Source: Lactococcus nasutitermitis (GTDB lineage Bacteria > Bacillota > Bacilli > Lactobacillales > Streptococcaceae). From it: DNA of 64,000 bases. Made by a program: the position numbers and the translations under genes. The stretch covers positions 1 to 64,000 of the forward strand of contig NZ_BOVQ01000001.1 of NCBI RefSeq assembly GCF_018403765.1. Reading direction: 5' to 3'. The notes under the pieces are model-generated. The model ran no database searches. It saw only the letters and a list, made by a program, of their open reading frames with translations, and was not told where the DNA came from. Of the stretch, positions 9,315 to 18,383 are shown one piece after another; the stretch's first letter is position 1; each line of letters starts with the position of its first letter.

Positions 9315-9827
9315 TCACCAAATTTTTCGACGCATGACAGCTGTTTCGTGATTTTTTTCGCCAAATGTCAGTTTTACCTGCTTAAATGTCTGATAGCCAA
9401 GGCTTTCCCAGAATTTAAGAGCTTGCGGATTATCCAGAAAAACACCGATTCGCAAACTTTTTGCCCCTGCTTTTTTAGCAAATGCTACAATTTCTGTGTG
9501 CAGTTCCTTGCCTAAGCCTTTGCCACGTAGCTCAGGCAAGATTTCAAGCAATCCTATCATCCATTCTCCATCCTCTGGAAAATCACGGAGCAAATCAATC
9601 ACAGCAAGCACTTTCCCACTTTTGTCAACAAGTCCAAATACTATTTTATCAGCTGGATTTTTCCCCTCAGGAAGCTCATTTATCAGCGTCAGGAAATCTT
9701 CCTCTGGCTCAGATTTTCCACTTGTCAATCGGGCGAAATCCGCAGAATGAGCAAAAAATCGAACAATTTCTGTCTCATCTTTTTTTGACAGTTCTGTCAA
9801 AAAATATTTTCCCAGTTGAACAGTCAT
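9315..9827 (-). CDS. GNAT family N-acetyltransferase
   Basis: This 170-residue protein has the acetyl-CoA binding motif ELRGKGLGKELH and the C-terminal NPQALKFWESLGY signature of the GNAT fold. The substrate is unknown. The N terminus is unusual: residues 8-16 (FLTELSKKD) come from a dispersed palindrome copy placed just after the start. The ATG overlaps the ispA stop codon as ATGA, so translation is probably coupled to ispA. Confidence 0.9.
   Translation of the reverse strand: MTVQLGKYFLTELSKKDETEIVRFFAHSADFARLTSGKSEPEEDFLTLINELPEGKNPADKIVFGLVDKSGKVLAVIDLLRDFPEDGEWMIGLLEILPELRGKGLGKELHTEIVAFAKKAGAKSLRIGVFLDNPQALKFWESLGYQTFKQVKLTFGEKNHETAVMRRKIW
9783..9804. repeat. Dispersed palindrome, TT centre, inside a GNAT gene
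   Basis: A full 22-base copy, read as FLTELSK near the N terminus of the acetyltransferase. Confidence 0.9.
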
Positions 9828-10681
9828 TTTAGCTCCAAACTGTCAATCAATTTGAAAATTTCTTCTCCAGAAAAATTTGACAGTTCTGTCAAAAGTTTTT
9901 TGACCTCTGTCAAATCTTTTGACAGCTCATTTTTCGCACCTTCAAGCCCCAAAAGACTGACATAAGTCGATTTTTCTTCCAGCACATCTTTTCCAGGTGT
10001 TTTCCCGATATCATCAAAATCCGCTGTCACATCCAAAATATCATCACGAATTTGAAAAGCAAGTCCCAAAAGTTCCCCGATTGCGCGCAGTTGCCGAATA
10101 CTCTTCTCAGATTTCTCGGTAACAATGCCAGCAGCAACAAAAGGAAAAGTCAAGAGTCGTCCCGTTTTTAGCTGATGCAATCTCTCCATCTCAGCCAAGT
10201 TCAATTTCTTGCCCTCAGCCTCCATATCCAGCACCTGCCCAGCCACCATACCAAGCGAACCTGAAGCAAAACTCAACTCACGCACCAGCGCCACCACGAT
10301 TTCCGCAGGCAAATCACAACTTGCAAGTACATAATAAGGGTCTAAAAATAAAGCATCTCCAGCCAAAATCGCCGTTGCTTCATCAAACTTCACATGATTT
10401 GTCAACTTTCCCCGTCGATAATTATCATCGTCCATTGCAGGCAAATCATCATGAATGAGCGAGCCAGTATGTATCATTTCCAGCGCCGCAGCCACCTGAA
10501 AATGCGCCTTTTCAAGCTGCACACCAAAAGCCTCCAACAACTCCAAAAAAAGCACAGGACGAACGCGCTTCCCTCCAGCCGTCAACGAATAAAGCACCGA
10601 TTCTTGCAAATGAGCCGGTACATCACTTTGTTTATAAAATTTCACAAGCTCATTTTCGAGCTGATTTTTATCAATAGTCAT
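9824..10681 (-). CDS. ispA: Farnesyl/geranyl diphosphate synthase
   Basis: This is a 285-residue trans-prenyltransferase that condenses isopentenyl diphosphate with allylic diphosphates, supplying precursors for undecaprenyl phosphate and quinones. It has both aspartate-rich motifs: HDDLPAMDDD near residue 80 and RDDILDVTADFDD near residue 215, plus GGKRVRP at about residue 40. Near the C terminus a palindrome copy is read as LLTELSN. The ATG at 10681 lies seven bases after TATAAT and would be leaderless. An alternative ATG three codons upstream (10690) has AGGAG but overlaps the -10 box. xseA and xseB, often adjacent to ispA, are 35 kb away here. Confidence 0.94.
   Translation of the reverse strand: MTIDKNQLENELVKFYKQSDVPAHLQESVLYSLTAGGKRVRPVLFLELLEAFGVQLEKAHFQVAAALEMIHTGSLIHDDLPAMDDDNYRRGKLTNHVKFDEATAILAGDALFLDPYYVLASCDLPAEIVVALVRELSFASGSLGMVAGQVLDMEAEGKKLNLAEMERLHQLKTGRLLTFPFVAAGIVTEKSEKSIRQLRAIGELLGLAFQIRDDILDVTADFDDIGKTPGKDVLEEKSTYVSLLGLEGAKNELSKDLTEVKKLLTELSNFSGEEIFKLIDSLELK
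9876..9894. repeat. Dispersed palindrome, TT centre, inside ispA
   Basis: Nineteen bases of the palindrome (TTTGACAG, TT, CTGTCAAAA) near the 3' end of ispA. Confidence 0.88.
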
Positions 10682-10688
10682 TATGTTC

Positions 10689-10694
10689 ATTATA
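10689..10694 (-). promoter_or_regulatory. Extended -10 box of ispA, predicted leaderless
   Basis: TGG-TATAAT on the minus strand is followed by seven bases and the ATG at 10681. The -35 region is poor. Confidence 0.55.
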
Positions 10695-10762
10695 CCACAA
10701 CTCCTAGTATTACTTTTTCTCCGAGTTGTTCCAAAAATGTTTATATCACCTAGATTTTACTT

Positions 10763-10789
10763 AAAAAAGCAACTTCTGAATGGAAGTTG
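10763..10789 (-). terminator. Terminator of the arginine operon
   Basis: CAACTTC, a six-base loop, GAAGTTG and then CTTTTTT on the minus strand, 41 bases after the argF stop. Confidence 0.85.
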
Positions 10790-10830
10790 TTTTTATTAGA
10801 TATATTTAAGTCGATTTTGTGGAATATTTC

Positions 10831-11832
10831 CTATACTTTTGGAATAAAAAGATTTCCCAAAGTCGCTGCCATGACAGCTTTTATCGTGTGCATTCTATTT
10901 TCCGCTTCTTGGAAGGAAATATTATGTTCAGATTGGAAAATTTCATCCGTCACTTCGAGTTCGTTGAGGTTGTATTCCCATTTGATTTCTTGCATGATGT
11001 CAGTATTGAGGTCATGGAAACTTGGCAAACAGTGCATAAAAATATAGTTTTTATTGACAATCTTATCCGTTAGAGCTTTGTTAATCTGGTAAGGTAAAAG
11101 AAGTTTGATACGCTCTGCCGTTTGGTCTTCTTCACCCATAGAAACCCAAACATCGGTGTAAATAACATCCGCATTTTCAACCGCATCAAGGTCGGCACGA
11201 ATCGTAACTTTGCTCCCTGATTTCAGTGCATAATTACGCGCAAGATTTTGCACTTCTTTGGTGGGTTGGAGGCTTTCAGGACTGACAATCGTGACATTCA
11301 CACCTAGAATAGCAGCCGTCACAAGAAGTGAATTGGCGACATTATTGCGACCGTCACCGACATAAGCGAGCGTCAGATTTTTAAGACTGCCAAAATGCTC
11401 TTTTATCGTCATGAAATCAGCTAGCATCTGTGTCGGATGCCATTCGTCTGTCAAACCGTTCCAGACAGGAACGCCAGATTCTTTGGCGAGAATTTCAACA
11501 TCGGATTGTTTGAAACCACGAAATTCAATACCGTCAAACATAGAACCGAGGACTTTTGCCGTGTCTGCAATGGATTCTTTTTTGCCAAGCTGAATGTCGT
11601 GCGGGCCGAGAAACTCAACATTCGCCCCCAAATCTTGCGCTGCAACCGTGAAGGCCGCACGGGTACGTGTTGAAGTTTTTTCAAAAATCAAAGCAATATT
11701 TTTATCCGTCAGATATTTGTGTTGAATGTGCTGATTTTTCAGGGACTTCAGATGAATGGCAAAGTCAATGAGATAGAGCAATTGCTCTTTTGTGAAGTCA
11801 ATTTCTTTTAAAAATGATTTGTTTTGGAACAT
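10831..11832 (-). CDS. argF: Ornithine carbamoyltransferase
   Basis: This 333-residue enzyme transfers the carbamoyl group from carbamoyl phosphate to ornithine, giving citrulline. It has the carbamoyl-phosphate motif STRTRAAF near residue 57 and the catalytic HCLPSFH motif near residue 270. The ATG at 11832 follows AAGGAG at good spacing; nine upstream in-frame codons lack a binding site. It is the last gene of argC-argJ-argD-argB-(exporter)-argF and is followed by a terminator. Its place in a biosynthetic operon argues for the anabolic rather than the deiminase-pathway enzyme. It is 35 bases downstream of the damaged exporter gene. Confidence 0.96.
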   Translation of the reverse strand: MFQNKSFLKEIDFTKEQLLYLIDFAIHLKSLKNQHIQHKYLTDKNIALIFEKTSTRTRAAFTVAAQDLGANVEFLGPHDIQLGKKESIADTAKVLGSMFDGIEFRGFKQSDVEILAKESGVPVWNGLTDEWHPTQMLADFMTIKEHFGSLKNLTLAYVGDGRNNVANSLLVTAAILGVNVTIVSPESLQPTKEVQNLARNYALKSGSKVTIRADLDAVENADVIYTDVWVSMGEEDQTAERIKLLLPYQINKALTDKIVNKNYIFMHCLPSFHDLNTDIMQEIKWEYNLNELEVTDEIFQSEHNISFQEAENRMHTIKAVMAATLGNLFIPKV

Positions 11833-11867
11833 GAGATTCTCCTTGTTTATTGGGTGCAAAGCACACT

Positions 11868-12460
11868 TTATTTTATTACTACAATTCCTGAAAAAATCAG
11901 GAATATTCCGCCGAAAAGAATGACAAATTTACTCACTTTCTTCCCTAGCAATCTTCCTAGATAATGGGCTAACGTGCTATATACAAAATCATTTATGAGA
12001 CCAATGACTAAGTAAATTGCCCCTAAAATGATAAGTTGCATGAGAACATTAACATTTTTAGTAATAAACTGTGGAATAAAGCTTGCAAAGAAGATAATTG
12101 TTTTAGGATTGAAGAAAGTGAGTAGAAAACCTGATAGAAAAAGTGTACTTGTATTTTGTGAGACAATTGTTTGAGATTTTCTATCTTTGTAAATTTTAAA
12201 AAACCAAGATAAATTAAAATGATGCCACCTAGATATTTCAAAACGAGGTTAAAGTTTGGAAAAACATGAATAAGTGCTGTCAAACCGACAAAAGATAAAG
12301 TCATTGCTGATAAATCGCCCAGAAAAGTTCCAGGAATAATTCGATAAGCTGCACTTTTTCCCTGTTCAATACTCGTTGTAATGAGAAAAGTCACAGATGG
12401 ACCAGGAACACAAATAATGAATATACAAGCGATGATGTATGTAAAAAGTGTTTGTGTCAT
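11868..12460 (-). pseudogene. Frameshifted LysE family amino acid exporter
   Basis: The reading frame starts at 12460 (MTQTLFTYIIACIFIICVPG) and looks like the N-terminal half of a LysE/RhtB exporter up to about residue 88. There the frame shifts at a six-T run (12198-12203 on the plus strand). In the next frame the rest of the family continues (LFLSGFLLTFFNPKT, then IIFFASFIPQF) to a stop at 11868. Restoring one T gives about 198 codons, a normal length. The ATG overlaps the argB stop as ATGA, so the gene belongs to the arginine operon and may have exported arginine or a relative. It could be a real mutation, a phase-variable tract or a sequencing error. Confidence 0.85.
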
Positions 12461-13320
12461 TCTAAGTTTTCTTTTTTAATCAGCGTTCCTTGTCCTTCGG
12501 GTGTGAAGAGTTCAAGGAGGAGAGCATTAGGGACACGTCCATCAAGCAGAACTGCCTGCTCTAGTCCTTCTTGCATCGCAAATTTGATGGCTTCGAGTTT
12601 GGGAATCATGCCTCCTGTGATTTTGTCTTTTTTGATAAGATTGTCAATTTCTGAGAGAGTCGTTTCGTGTAAAAAACTTGTCTCGACAGGAAAATTACTG
12701 TAAAGTCCGCGCACATCAGACAAGAGAATGAAGCGTTCGGCGTGAAGCGCTCCTGCAATACGACTGGCCGCGGTATCGGCGTTGACATTGTAGATATTGC
12801 CTGCATCATCAATCCCTGCGGTCGCAATCACGGGAATTGCATCTGTCGTCAAAATGCGATCAATCATTTCAGTATTGATATGTGTAATCTCGCCAACGTA
12901 GCCTAGCTTCGGATTGAGCTGCTCAGCTTCAATCATTTTTCCATCAATGCCTGACACGCCAATCGCGTTGCCACCGAGTTTGATGATGTCCTGCACGAGA
13001 GATTTATTGACCTTACCAGCAAGTGCCGTGAGCGCAAGGTGCGCGGTGTTTTCGTCGGTGTAGCGTAAGCCGTCGATAAATTCAGATTTGACGGCGTATT
13101 TGTCGAGCAGTTCGTTGATTGCAGGGCCGCCGCCATGGACGAGGACAACTTTGATACCAATCGTTTTGAGCAATAAAACATCGCTCAAAATACTTGATTT
13201 GACGCTATCATCCGTCATCGCATTGCCTCCGTACTTGATGACGACGGTCTGGTCGCGGTATTTCAGCATATAAGGCAGACTCTCCGTCAGGATTTGCGCG
13301 GTATCGCGGATAGCTGTCAT
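12457..13320 (-). CDS. argB: Acetylglutamate kinase
   Basis: This 287-residue amino acid kinase phosphorylates N-acetylglutamate, the second step of arginine synthesis. It has the IKYGGNAM motif at about residues 29-36 and the VLVHGGGPAINELL glycine loop near residue 60, with a nucleotide-binding region near the C terminus (KITGGMIPKLEA). Both ends overlap neighbours as ATGA (argD upstream, the exporter downstream), suggesting coupled translation. Confidence 0.96.
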   Translation of the reverse strand: MTAIRDTAQILTESLPYMLKYRDQTVVIKYGGNAMTDDSVKSSILSDVLLLKTIGIKVVLVHGGGPAINELLDKYAVKSEFIDGLRYTDENTAHLALTALAGKVNKSLVQDIIKLGGNAIGVSGIDGKMIEAEQLNPKLGYVGEITHINTEMIDRILTTDAIPVIATAGIDDAGNIYNVNADTAASRIAGALHAERFILLSDVRGLYSNFPVETSFLHETTLSEIDNLIKKDKITGGMIPKLEAIKFAMQEGLEQAVLLDGRVPNALLLELFTPEGQGTLIKKENLE

Positions 13321-14450
13321 AGAACCTCCTCCAGAATTTTGATACCTGCGGACAGTTGCTGCTCGCTCATGACAAGCGGTGGGAGAAGGCGGATAACATC
13401 GTGACCAGCAGAGAGGGCAAGGAGACCTTGCTCACGCAATTTTGACAAATCTTCTGACAATTTTGTTTCGTCAGCAAGTACGATACCAATCATCAAACCA
13501 ATTCCTTGAATTTTTTTGACAGAAGCTTTGTTTGATAAACTTTTTGACAGTTCTGTCAAAAAAATGTTTGATTTTTGACGAACTTCTGTCAAAAATTCTT
13601 CCGTCAAATTTGACAGAACAGCATTTGCTTGCGCCATCGCCAAAGGATTGCCGCCAAAAGTCGAGCCGTGCTTGCCTGCGGAAAAGATTTCAGCATATTT
13701 GTCAAGTGTGAGCATAGCGCCTGTCGGAATGCCATTTCCCAAGGCTTTTGCAGCGGTAAAAATATCAGGTTGAAGTCCAAATTGCTCGAAGGCAAATAAA
13801 GTGCCTGTGCGTCCAATGCCCGTCTGAACTTCGTCAACCACAAGGAGAATGCCCTGTGACTGATAAGTTTTCAGCGCATCCGCAAATTCTTGCGTCATGG
13901 GCAACACACCGCCTTCGCCTTGAATACATTCCACCATGATGGCAGCGATATTTCCAGTTTTGACAGCTTTGTCAAGACTTGTGACGTCATTGTAATCACA
14001 ACTTGTGAAGTCTGGCACGAGCGGCGCAAAGCCTGCTTGAATTTTTTCTTGCATAGTTGCCGACATGGCGCCAAAGGTTCTGCCGTGAAAGCCATTATTC
14101 ATCGCGAGAATCTTCTTGCCAGGCTTGATGAGGCGAACAAGTTTAATCGCGGCTTCATTTGCCTCAGTCCCCGAATTACAGAAGAAAGCTTTATAAGTCC
14201 CGCCGTAGCTAAGTTTTTCCGCCACTTCTTCTTGCAAGGGATTTTGATAAAGATTGCTCATATGCGAGAGGACGTCAAGTTGCGCTTTGACCGCATTTTT
14301 ACCGTCCTCAAAGCTATAACCCATGTTCATCACGCCAATACCGCTCGTGAAATCCAGATAATCATTGCCTACATCATCCGTCAATGTTGTATTTTCACCT
14401 TTGACAAGGGCAAATGGAAGGCGACCATAGTTTGGTAGTAAATTTGTCAT
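13317..14450 (-). CDS. argD: Acetylornithine aminotransferase
   Basis: This 377-residue class III pyridoxal-phosphate aminotransferase makes N-acetylornithine from the semialdehyde. The cofactor lysine lies in FTAAKALGNGIPTGAM near residue 240, and LVVDEVQTGIGRTG precedes it. Between about residues 280 and 315 the gene carries a cluster of palindromes: a full 22-base copy read as FLTELSKS, a degenerate copy, and one GTCAAATTTGAC copy read as SNLTEE. These fall in a surface region of the family's C-terminal domain. The start follows AAGGAG. Confidence 0.95.
   Translation of the reverse strand: MTNLLPNYGRLPFALVKGENTTLTDDVGNDYLDFTSGIGVMNMGYSFEDGKNAVKAQLDVLSHMSNLYQNPLQEEVAEKLSYGGTYKAFFCNSGTEANEAAIKLVRLIKPGKKILAMNNGFHGRTFGAMSATMQEKIQAGFAPLVPDFTSCDYNDVTSLDKAVKTGNIAAIMVECIQGEGGVLPMTQEFADALKTYQSQGILLVVDEVQTGIGRTGTLFAFEQFGLQPDIFTAAKALGNGIPTGAMLTLDKYAEIFSAGKHGSTFGGNPLAMAQANAVLSNLTEEFLTEVRQKSNIFLTELSKSLSNKASVKKIQGIGLMIGIVLADETKLSEDLSKLREQGLLALSAGHDVIRLLPPLVMSEQQLSAGIKILEEVL
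13541..13562. repeat. Dispersed palindrome, TT centre, inside argD
   Basis: A full 22-base copy read as FLTELSK. A degenerate copy (TTTTTGAC...GTCAAAAA with a longer centre) lies at 13571-13594. Confidence 0.9.
13603..13614. repeat. GTCAAATTTGAC palindrome inside argD
   Basis: The second palindrome type, an inside-out arrangement of the same TTTGAC half-site, read as SNLT. Confidence 0.75.
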
Positions 14451-14471
14451 CTTTTTCTCCTTAAATTCTCA

Positions 14472-15668
14472 TCAGCTCGTATAAAGGGCATTGATTTCAA
14501 CATATTTATAAGTCAAATCACACCCCCAAGCTTGTCCTGAACCATTTCCTGCGTTTAAATCTACTTTAATGTAAATTTTATCTTCTTTTAATTTTTCAGA
14601 GAGAAGTGCCGCGTCAAAATTGACAGGTGTTGAATGATAAAGAACAAGTTCATTTTGGATTTCCAGCTCAATATCAGGCACTTCAAAGATCGCTGATTGC
14701 CCGATTGCCGAGATAATCCGGCCCCAGTTGGGATCTGCACCAAAAATTGCCGTTTTTACAAGGCTTGAACCGACGATTTTTTTCGCAAGCATCCGTGCGC
14801 TCAAATCATCTGGCGCCCCTGACAAAGTCACTTCAATCAGCTTTGTTGCGCCTTCGCCGTCAGCAGCGATTTTTTTGGCGAGCGTGCTCATGGTCTGCGC
14901 AAGCATTTCTTTGAAAATGTCGTATTCAGCTGTGTTTTCGAGGATTTCAGGTATTTCTGAACAGCCATTTGCGAGAACCAACACCGTGTCATTCGTTGAC
15001 GTATCGCCATCAACGGTAATTTGATTAAAAGTTGTTTCCGTCAAACTTGACAGCGTTTTTTGCAACAATTCTGGGGAAATCGTGGCATCCGTTGTGATAA
15101 AAGCAAGCATCGTTGCCATGTTCGGGTGAATCATACCTGAACCCTTGCAGACACCTGACATTTTGACAGTTTTGTCAAAAATTTCTGCTTCCAAACTGAT
15201 TGTTTTTGTCTTCGTATCCGTCGTCAAAATGGCTTCTGCAAAGCCATCAGCATTGCCATTTTTTGACAATTTCGAGATGCCAGCGGCGATTTTATCCATC
15301 GGCAACTGCACACCAATAACACCGGTTGAGCAGACCGCTGTCAAATTTGACGAAATGCCAAATTTTTCTTCCAGCAATTTTGCTGTTTTGACGACATTTT
15401 TTGCCCCTTCCTCACCCGTAACTGCATTCGCCACGGCAGAGTTCACGATGATGGCTTGTGCCTTGCCATTTTTGACAATATTTTTGTCAAATTTGACGGG
15501 TGCTGCAGAGACCTTGTTCGTCGTGAAAACACCTGCTACTGCTGCTGGCACATCACTCATGATAAAGCCTAAATCCAAATGTTTGTATTTCAACTGGGCA
15601 TGTACTGCATCCGCTGTAAATCCTGCCGGTGTAGCAATATTGCCATTTATTTCTTTTATTTTATTCAT
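14472..15668 (-). CDS. argJ: Bifunctional ornithine acetyltransferase/N-acetylglutamate synthase
   Basis: This 398-residue protein recycles the acetyl group from acetylornithine to glutamate, and in bifunctional forms also makes acetylglutamate from acetyl-CoA. It is an autoprocessed N-terminal nucleophile enzyme: the cleavage site ATML, with the catalytic threonine, lies in MIHPNMATMLAF near residue 187. VNSAVANAVTG and STGVIGVQLPMDKI are also typical. The gene holds two GTCAAATTTGAC palindromes (PVKFDKN and SSNLTAV) and one near-copy of the 22-base palindrome. It is adjacent to argD with 21 bases between. Confidence 0.96.
   Translation of the reverse strand: MNKIKEINGNIATPAGFTADAVHAQLKYKHLDLGFIMSDVPAAVAGVFTTNKVSAAPVKFDKNIVKNGKAQAIIVNSAVANAVTGEEGAKNVVKTAKLLEEKFGISSNLTAVCSTGVIGVQLPMDKIAAGISKLSKNGNADGFAEAILTTDTKTKTISLEAEIFDKTVKMSGVCKGSGMIHPNMATMLAFITTDATISPELLQKTLSSLTETTFNQITVDGDTSTNDTVLVLANGCSEIPEILENTAEYDIFKEMLAQTMSTLAKKIAADGEGATKLIEVTLSGAPDDLSARMLAKKIVGSSLVKTAIFGADPNWGRIISAIGQSAIFEVPDIELEIQNELVLYHSTPVNFDAALLSEKLKEDKIYIKVDLNAGNGSGQAWGCDLTYKYVEINALYTS
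15161..15180. repeat. Near-copy of the dispersed palindrome in argJ
   Basis: TTTTGACAG, TT, TTGTCAAAA: one mismatch in the core relative to the consensus. Confidence 0.7.
15340..15351. repeat. GTCAAATTTGAC palindrome in argJ
   Basis: An exact 12-base copy, read as SSNLT in ArgJ. Confidence 0.75.
15486..15497. repeat. GTCAAATTTGAC palindrome in argJ
   Basis: An exact 12-base copy, read as VKFD in ArgJ. Confidence 0.75.
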
Positions 15669-15740
15669 AAATTTCTCATATCCTCTCTTAATCTTTATTT
15701 TATCCTAAACAGTCATTTCTACCGATTAACTCATAAACTT

Positions 15741-16763
15741 TCAAATCATCGGCATAAATTGAAGACCTGTTGTCTCCGCAAAACCAAAGAGTTGATTGAA
15801 ATTTTGCACCGCTTGACCAGCTGCACCTTTCATCAGATTATCAATGACAGACACAATCGTAAGTATATTGGTCTTCTCATTGTAAACAAGACCAATATCA
15901 CAAAAATTTGTCCCCACGACATCTTTAATCTGAGGAAGTTGTCGTCGAATTCTCACGAAATTCTTATTTTCATAACATTTTTGATAAGCATTTTTCACAG
16001 TGTCAAATGTAACAGAATCCGCAAGTTTCACATAACTACTGGCAAAAATACCACGCGTCACAGGAATCAAGCTCGTTGTGAATTGTAAAGCCTCAAAATC
16101 TTCGTTCCAATCATGCAACTGTTGCGCAATTTCTGGAATATGCTGATGTTGATTGACCTTGTACATGGACATATTGTCAGAAACATCAACGAAATGACTA
16201 CTCTCCGTCAACTTTTTCCCTGCACCTGATAATCCTGACTTGGCATCCACAATAATACTCGTCAAATCAATCAAATTCTCCTGTACAAGCGGTGCCAAAG
16301 CCAGCAAAGTCGCGGTCGCATAGCAACCAGGATTGGCAATATAAGTAGCTGTGGCAGTTGTCAAATCTGCTAAATTATACTTAGCTTTTGATAAATATAC
16401 ATTTTCAGCCGCTGTATTTTTATACCATTTTTCATAATCATCTGGATTTTTCAAACGAAAATCTCCCGATAAATCAATCACAGGAAAACCTGCTTCAATC
16501 AGTGGTAAAGCCAATTTTAACGACACACCACTTGATGTCGCAAAAAAGACAACATCTGAATTTTTCATCGCTAAATCTACATCAAATTCTGAAATCACAA
16601 GTTCCGTCAATCCTTCAAATTGCGGCACAGCATCTGCTAATTTCTCTCCAATATGTGACGTTGCACACACAGCGACAACCTCTGCTTCTGCATGAAAGCT
16701 AAGCAACCGAAACAACTCTAGCCCACTATAACCTGTAATCCCAACAATCGTAATTTTTTTCAT
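15741..16763 (-). CDS. argC: N-acetyl-gamma-glutamyl-phosphate reductase
   Basis: This 340-residue NADPH-dependent reductase makes N-acetylglutamate semialdehyde. It has the N-terminal dinucleotide motif GITGYSGLELFRLL and the catalytic cysteine in ANPGCYATA near residue 148. It is the first gene of the arginine operon, with AGGAG ahead of the ATG and a promoter carrying an ARG box just upstream. The 5' side abuts the trailer end of the CRISPR array. Confidence 0.96.
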   Translation of the reverse strand: MKKITIVGITGYSGLELFRLLSFHAEAEVVAVCATSHIGEKLADAVPQFEGLTELVISEFDVDLAMKNSDVVFFATSSGVSLKLALPLIEAGFPVIDLSGDFRLKNPDDYEKWYKNTAAENVYLSKAKYNLADLTTATATYIANPGCYATATLLALAPLVQENLIDLTSIIVDAKSGLSGAGKKLTESSHFVDVSDNMSMYKVNQHQHIPEIAQQLHDWNEDFEALQFTTSLIPVTRGIFASSYVKLADSVTFDTVKNAYQKCYENKNFVRIRRQLPQIKDVVGTNFCDIGLVYNEKTNILTIVSVIDNLMKGAAGQAVQNFNQLFGFAETTGLQFMPMI

Positions 16764-16784
16764 AGAATTTATTCACTCCTAAAC

Positions 16785-16825
16785 TGTATATTTATACATT
16801 ATACTCTTTTGCGCATATTTGTCAA
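16785..16825 (-). promoter_or_regulatory. argC promoter with ARG box
   Basis: On the minus strand: -35 TTGACA (16820-16825), 16-base spacer, -10 TATAAT (16798-16803). The palindromic ARG box TGTATAAATATACA (16785-16798) overlaps the -10 box and start site. A weaker ARG-like site lies near 16852-16868. ArgR bound here would block transcription. Confidence 0.88.
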
Positions 16826-16861
16826 GGAAAAAGTTAATAAACATACGTTTTCATGTATAAA

Positions 16862-16892
16862 AATACTCAATTCTTTGATAGAATTGAGTATT
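16862..16892 (-). terminator. Hairpin at the trailer end of the CRISPR array
   Basis: AATACTCAATTC and GAATTGAGTATT form a 12-base stem with a seven-base loop, followed on the minus strand by a T-rich run. It should stop transcription of the array before the argC promoter. Confidence 0.75.
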
Positions 16893-16907
16893 CGCTAAAT
16901 ATAAATT

Positions 16908-18331
16908 ACTTTATTGATAGGAAAATGTTGAGAGTACAAAAACAAGGACTTTCAATATATAGTGCTTCGTCATGTTTTACTGATAGGAAAATGTTGAGAG
17001 TACAAAAACTTGAAGCAGTAGCTGATGATGTTATTGTAAGTTTTACTGATAGGAAAATGTTGAGAGTACAAAAACAGAATCTTAAGCTCAAACATTGTCT
17101 CTTGAGTTTTACTGATAGGAAAATGTTGAGAGTACAAAAACTACCTGCTGAACCTTACCGTCAACGCGGTCGTTTTACTGATAGGAAAATGTTGAGAGTA
17201 CAAAAACCAGTTAATAACTGGCCATTTTGTGGATTTGGTTTTACTGATAGGAAAATGTTGAGAGTACAAAAACGCAAAAGTGAAAAAGAATTTATTAGGT
17301 TATGTTTTACTGATAGGAAAATGTTGAGAGTACAAAAACAATAATGTCCCTATAAATGCTTTGTGGTTCGGTTTTACTGATAGGAAAATGTTGAGAGTAC
17401 AAAAACTGAGGTCATAAACTTGTGTATTATCTTCTTGTTTTACTGATAGGAAAATGTTGAGAGTACAAAAACTAATAAGAGCCATTGATCCAAAAGTTGA
17501 CAGTTTTACTGATAGGAAAATGTTGAGAGTACAAAAACAAACTCTAACAACAGGTTCACGACCTGCTCGTTTTACTGATAGGAAAATGTTGAGAGTACAA
17601 AAACTCAGTTTGGAATTGAGGGCGGATTTGAAGAGTTTTACTGATAGGAAAATGTTGAGAGTACAAAAACGCAACATATAACCAGTAATAATCATAACCG
17701 GTTTTACTGATAGGAAAATGTTGAGAGTACAAAAACTTGCTTGTGTAGGGTCTTGTAAGTATGGTGGTTTTACTGATAGGAAAATGTTGAGAGTACAAAA
17801 ACTTGGTTAAGACAAGTACAAAGTGAATCTGGGTTTTACTGATAGGAAAATGTTGAGAGTACAAAAACCATTAAACAAGCTGGTATTGGTTGGGGGCAGT
17901 TTTACTGATAGGAAAATGTTGAGAGTACAAAAACTGTTGCTATCCCCGTCGTTAATCAATATTTGTTTTACTGATAGGAAAATGTTGAGAGTACAAAAAC
18001 CTATGAAACCTAAAGCGAACCAATCTATCAGTTTTACTGATAGGAAAATGTTGAGAGTACAAAAACCATATGCAACAAACAAGAAAATCGCTGCTAGGTT
18101 TTACTGATAGGAAAATGTTGAGAGTACAAAAACTAATGTTTTCAAGCGTAGTTGTTTGAGTGAGTTTTACTGATAGGAAAATGTTGAGAGTACAAAAACA
18201 ACCCGCTCACTCGCCCATTCGTGGAGGTGGTTTTACTGATAGGAAAATGTTGAGAGTACAAAAACGTACCTTTAGCTGGGGAAGATAAAGAAAGAGTTTT
18301 ACTGATAGGAAAATGTTGAGAGTACAAAAAC
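16908..18331 (-). CRISPR. Type II-A CRISPR array, 22 repeats, 21 spacers
   Basis: The 36-base repeat reads GTTTTTGTACTC...CAGTAAAAC on the minus strand. Spacers are 30 bases except two of 31 (17340-17370 and 18067-18097), and all 21 are different. Repeats are identical apart from the leftmost (16908-16943), which has three differences at the end away from its spacer; a decayed last repeat marks the trailer. The leader is therefore on the right and crRNAs are made from the minus strand, as the tracrRNA requires. I found no spacer matching other parts of the window by eye. Confidence 0.98.
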
Positions 18332-18383
18332 CTCAAATTAGAAATTTTTGTTCCACAAAGTCACCTTTTTCTCAAAAAATTCG
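18332..18383 (-). promoter_or_regulatory. CRISPR leader
   Basis: Only 52 bases separate the csn2 stop from the first repeat. On the minus strand the leader ends in TCTAATTTGAG. ATTTGAG is the leader-anchoring motif that guides spacer integration in S. thermophilus type II-A systems. A -35-like TTGACG overlaps the csn2 stop codon, but no convincing -10 box is seen. Confidence 0.75.

Noticed and set aside
16853-18107. Several open reading frames across the CRISPR array with repeated peptides such as FTDRKMLRVQK and FCTLNIFLSVK
   Set aside because: They are translations of the 36-base repeats and spacers; there are no binding sites and no independent support for coding.
16944-18295. Self-targeting spacers
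   Set aside because: No spacer matched another part of the window by eye; a full genome search would be needed to exclude it.
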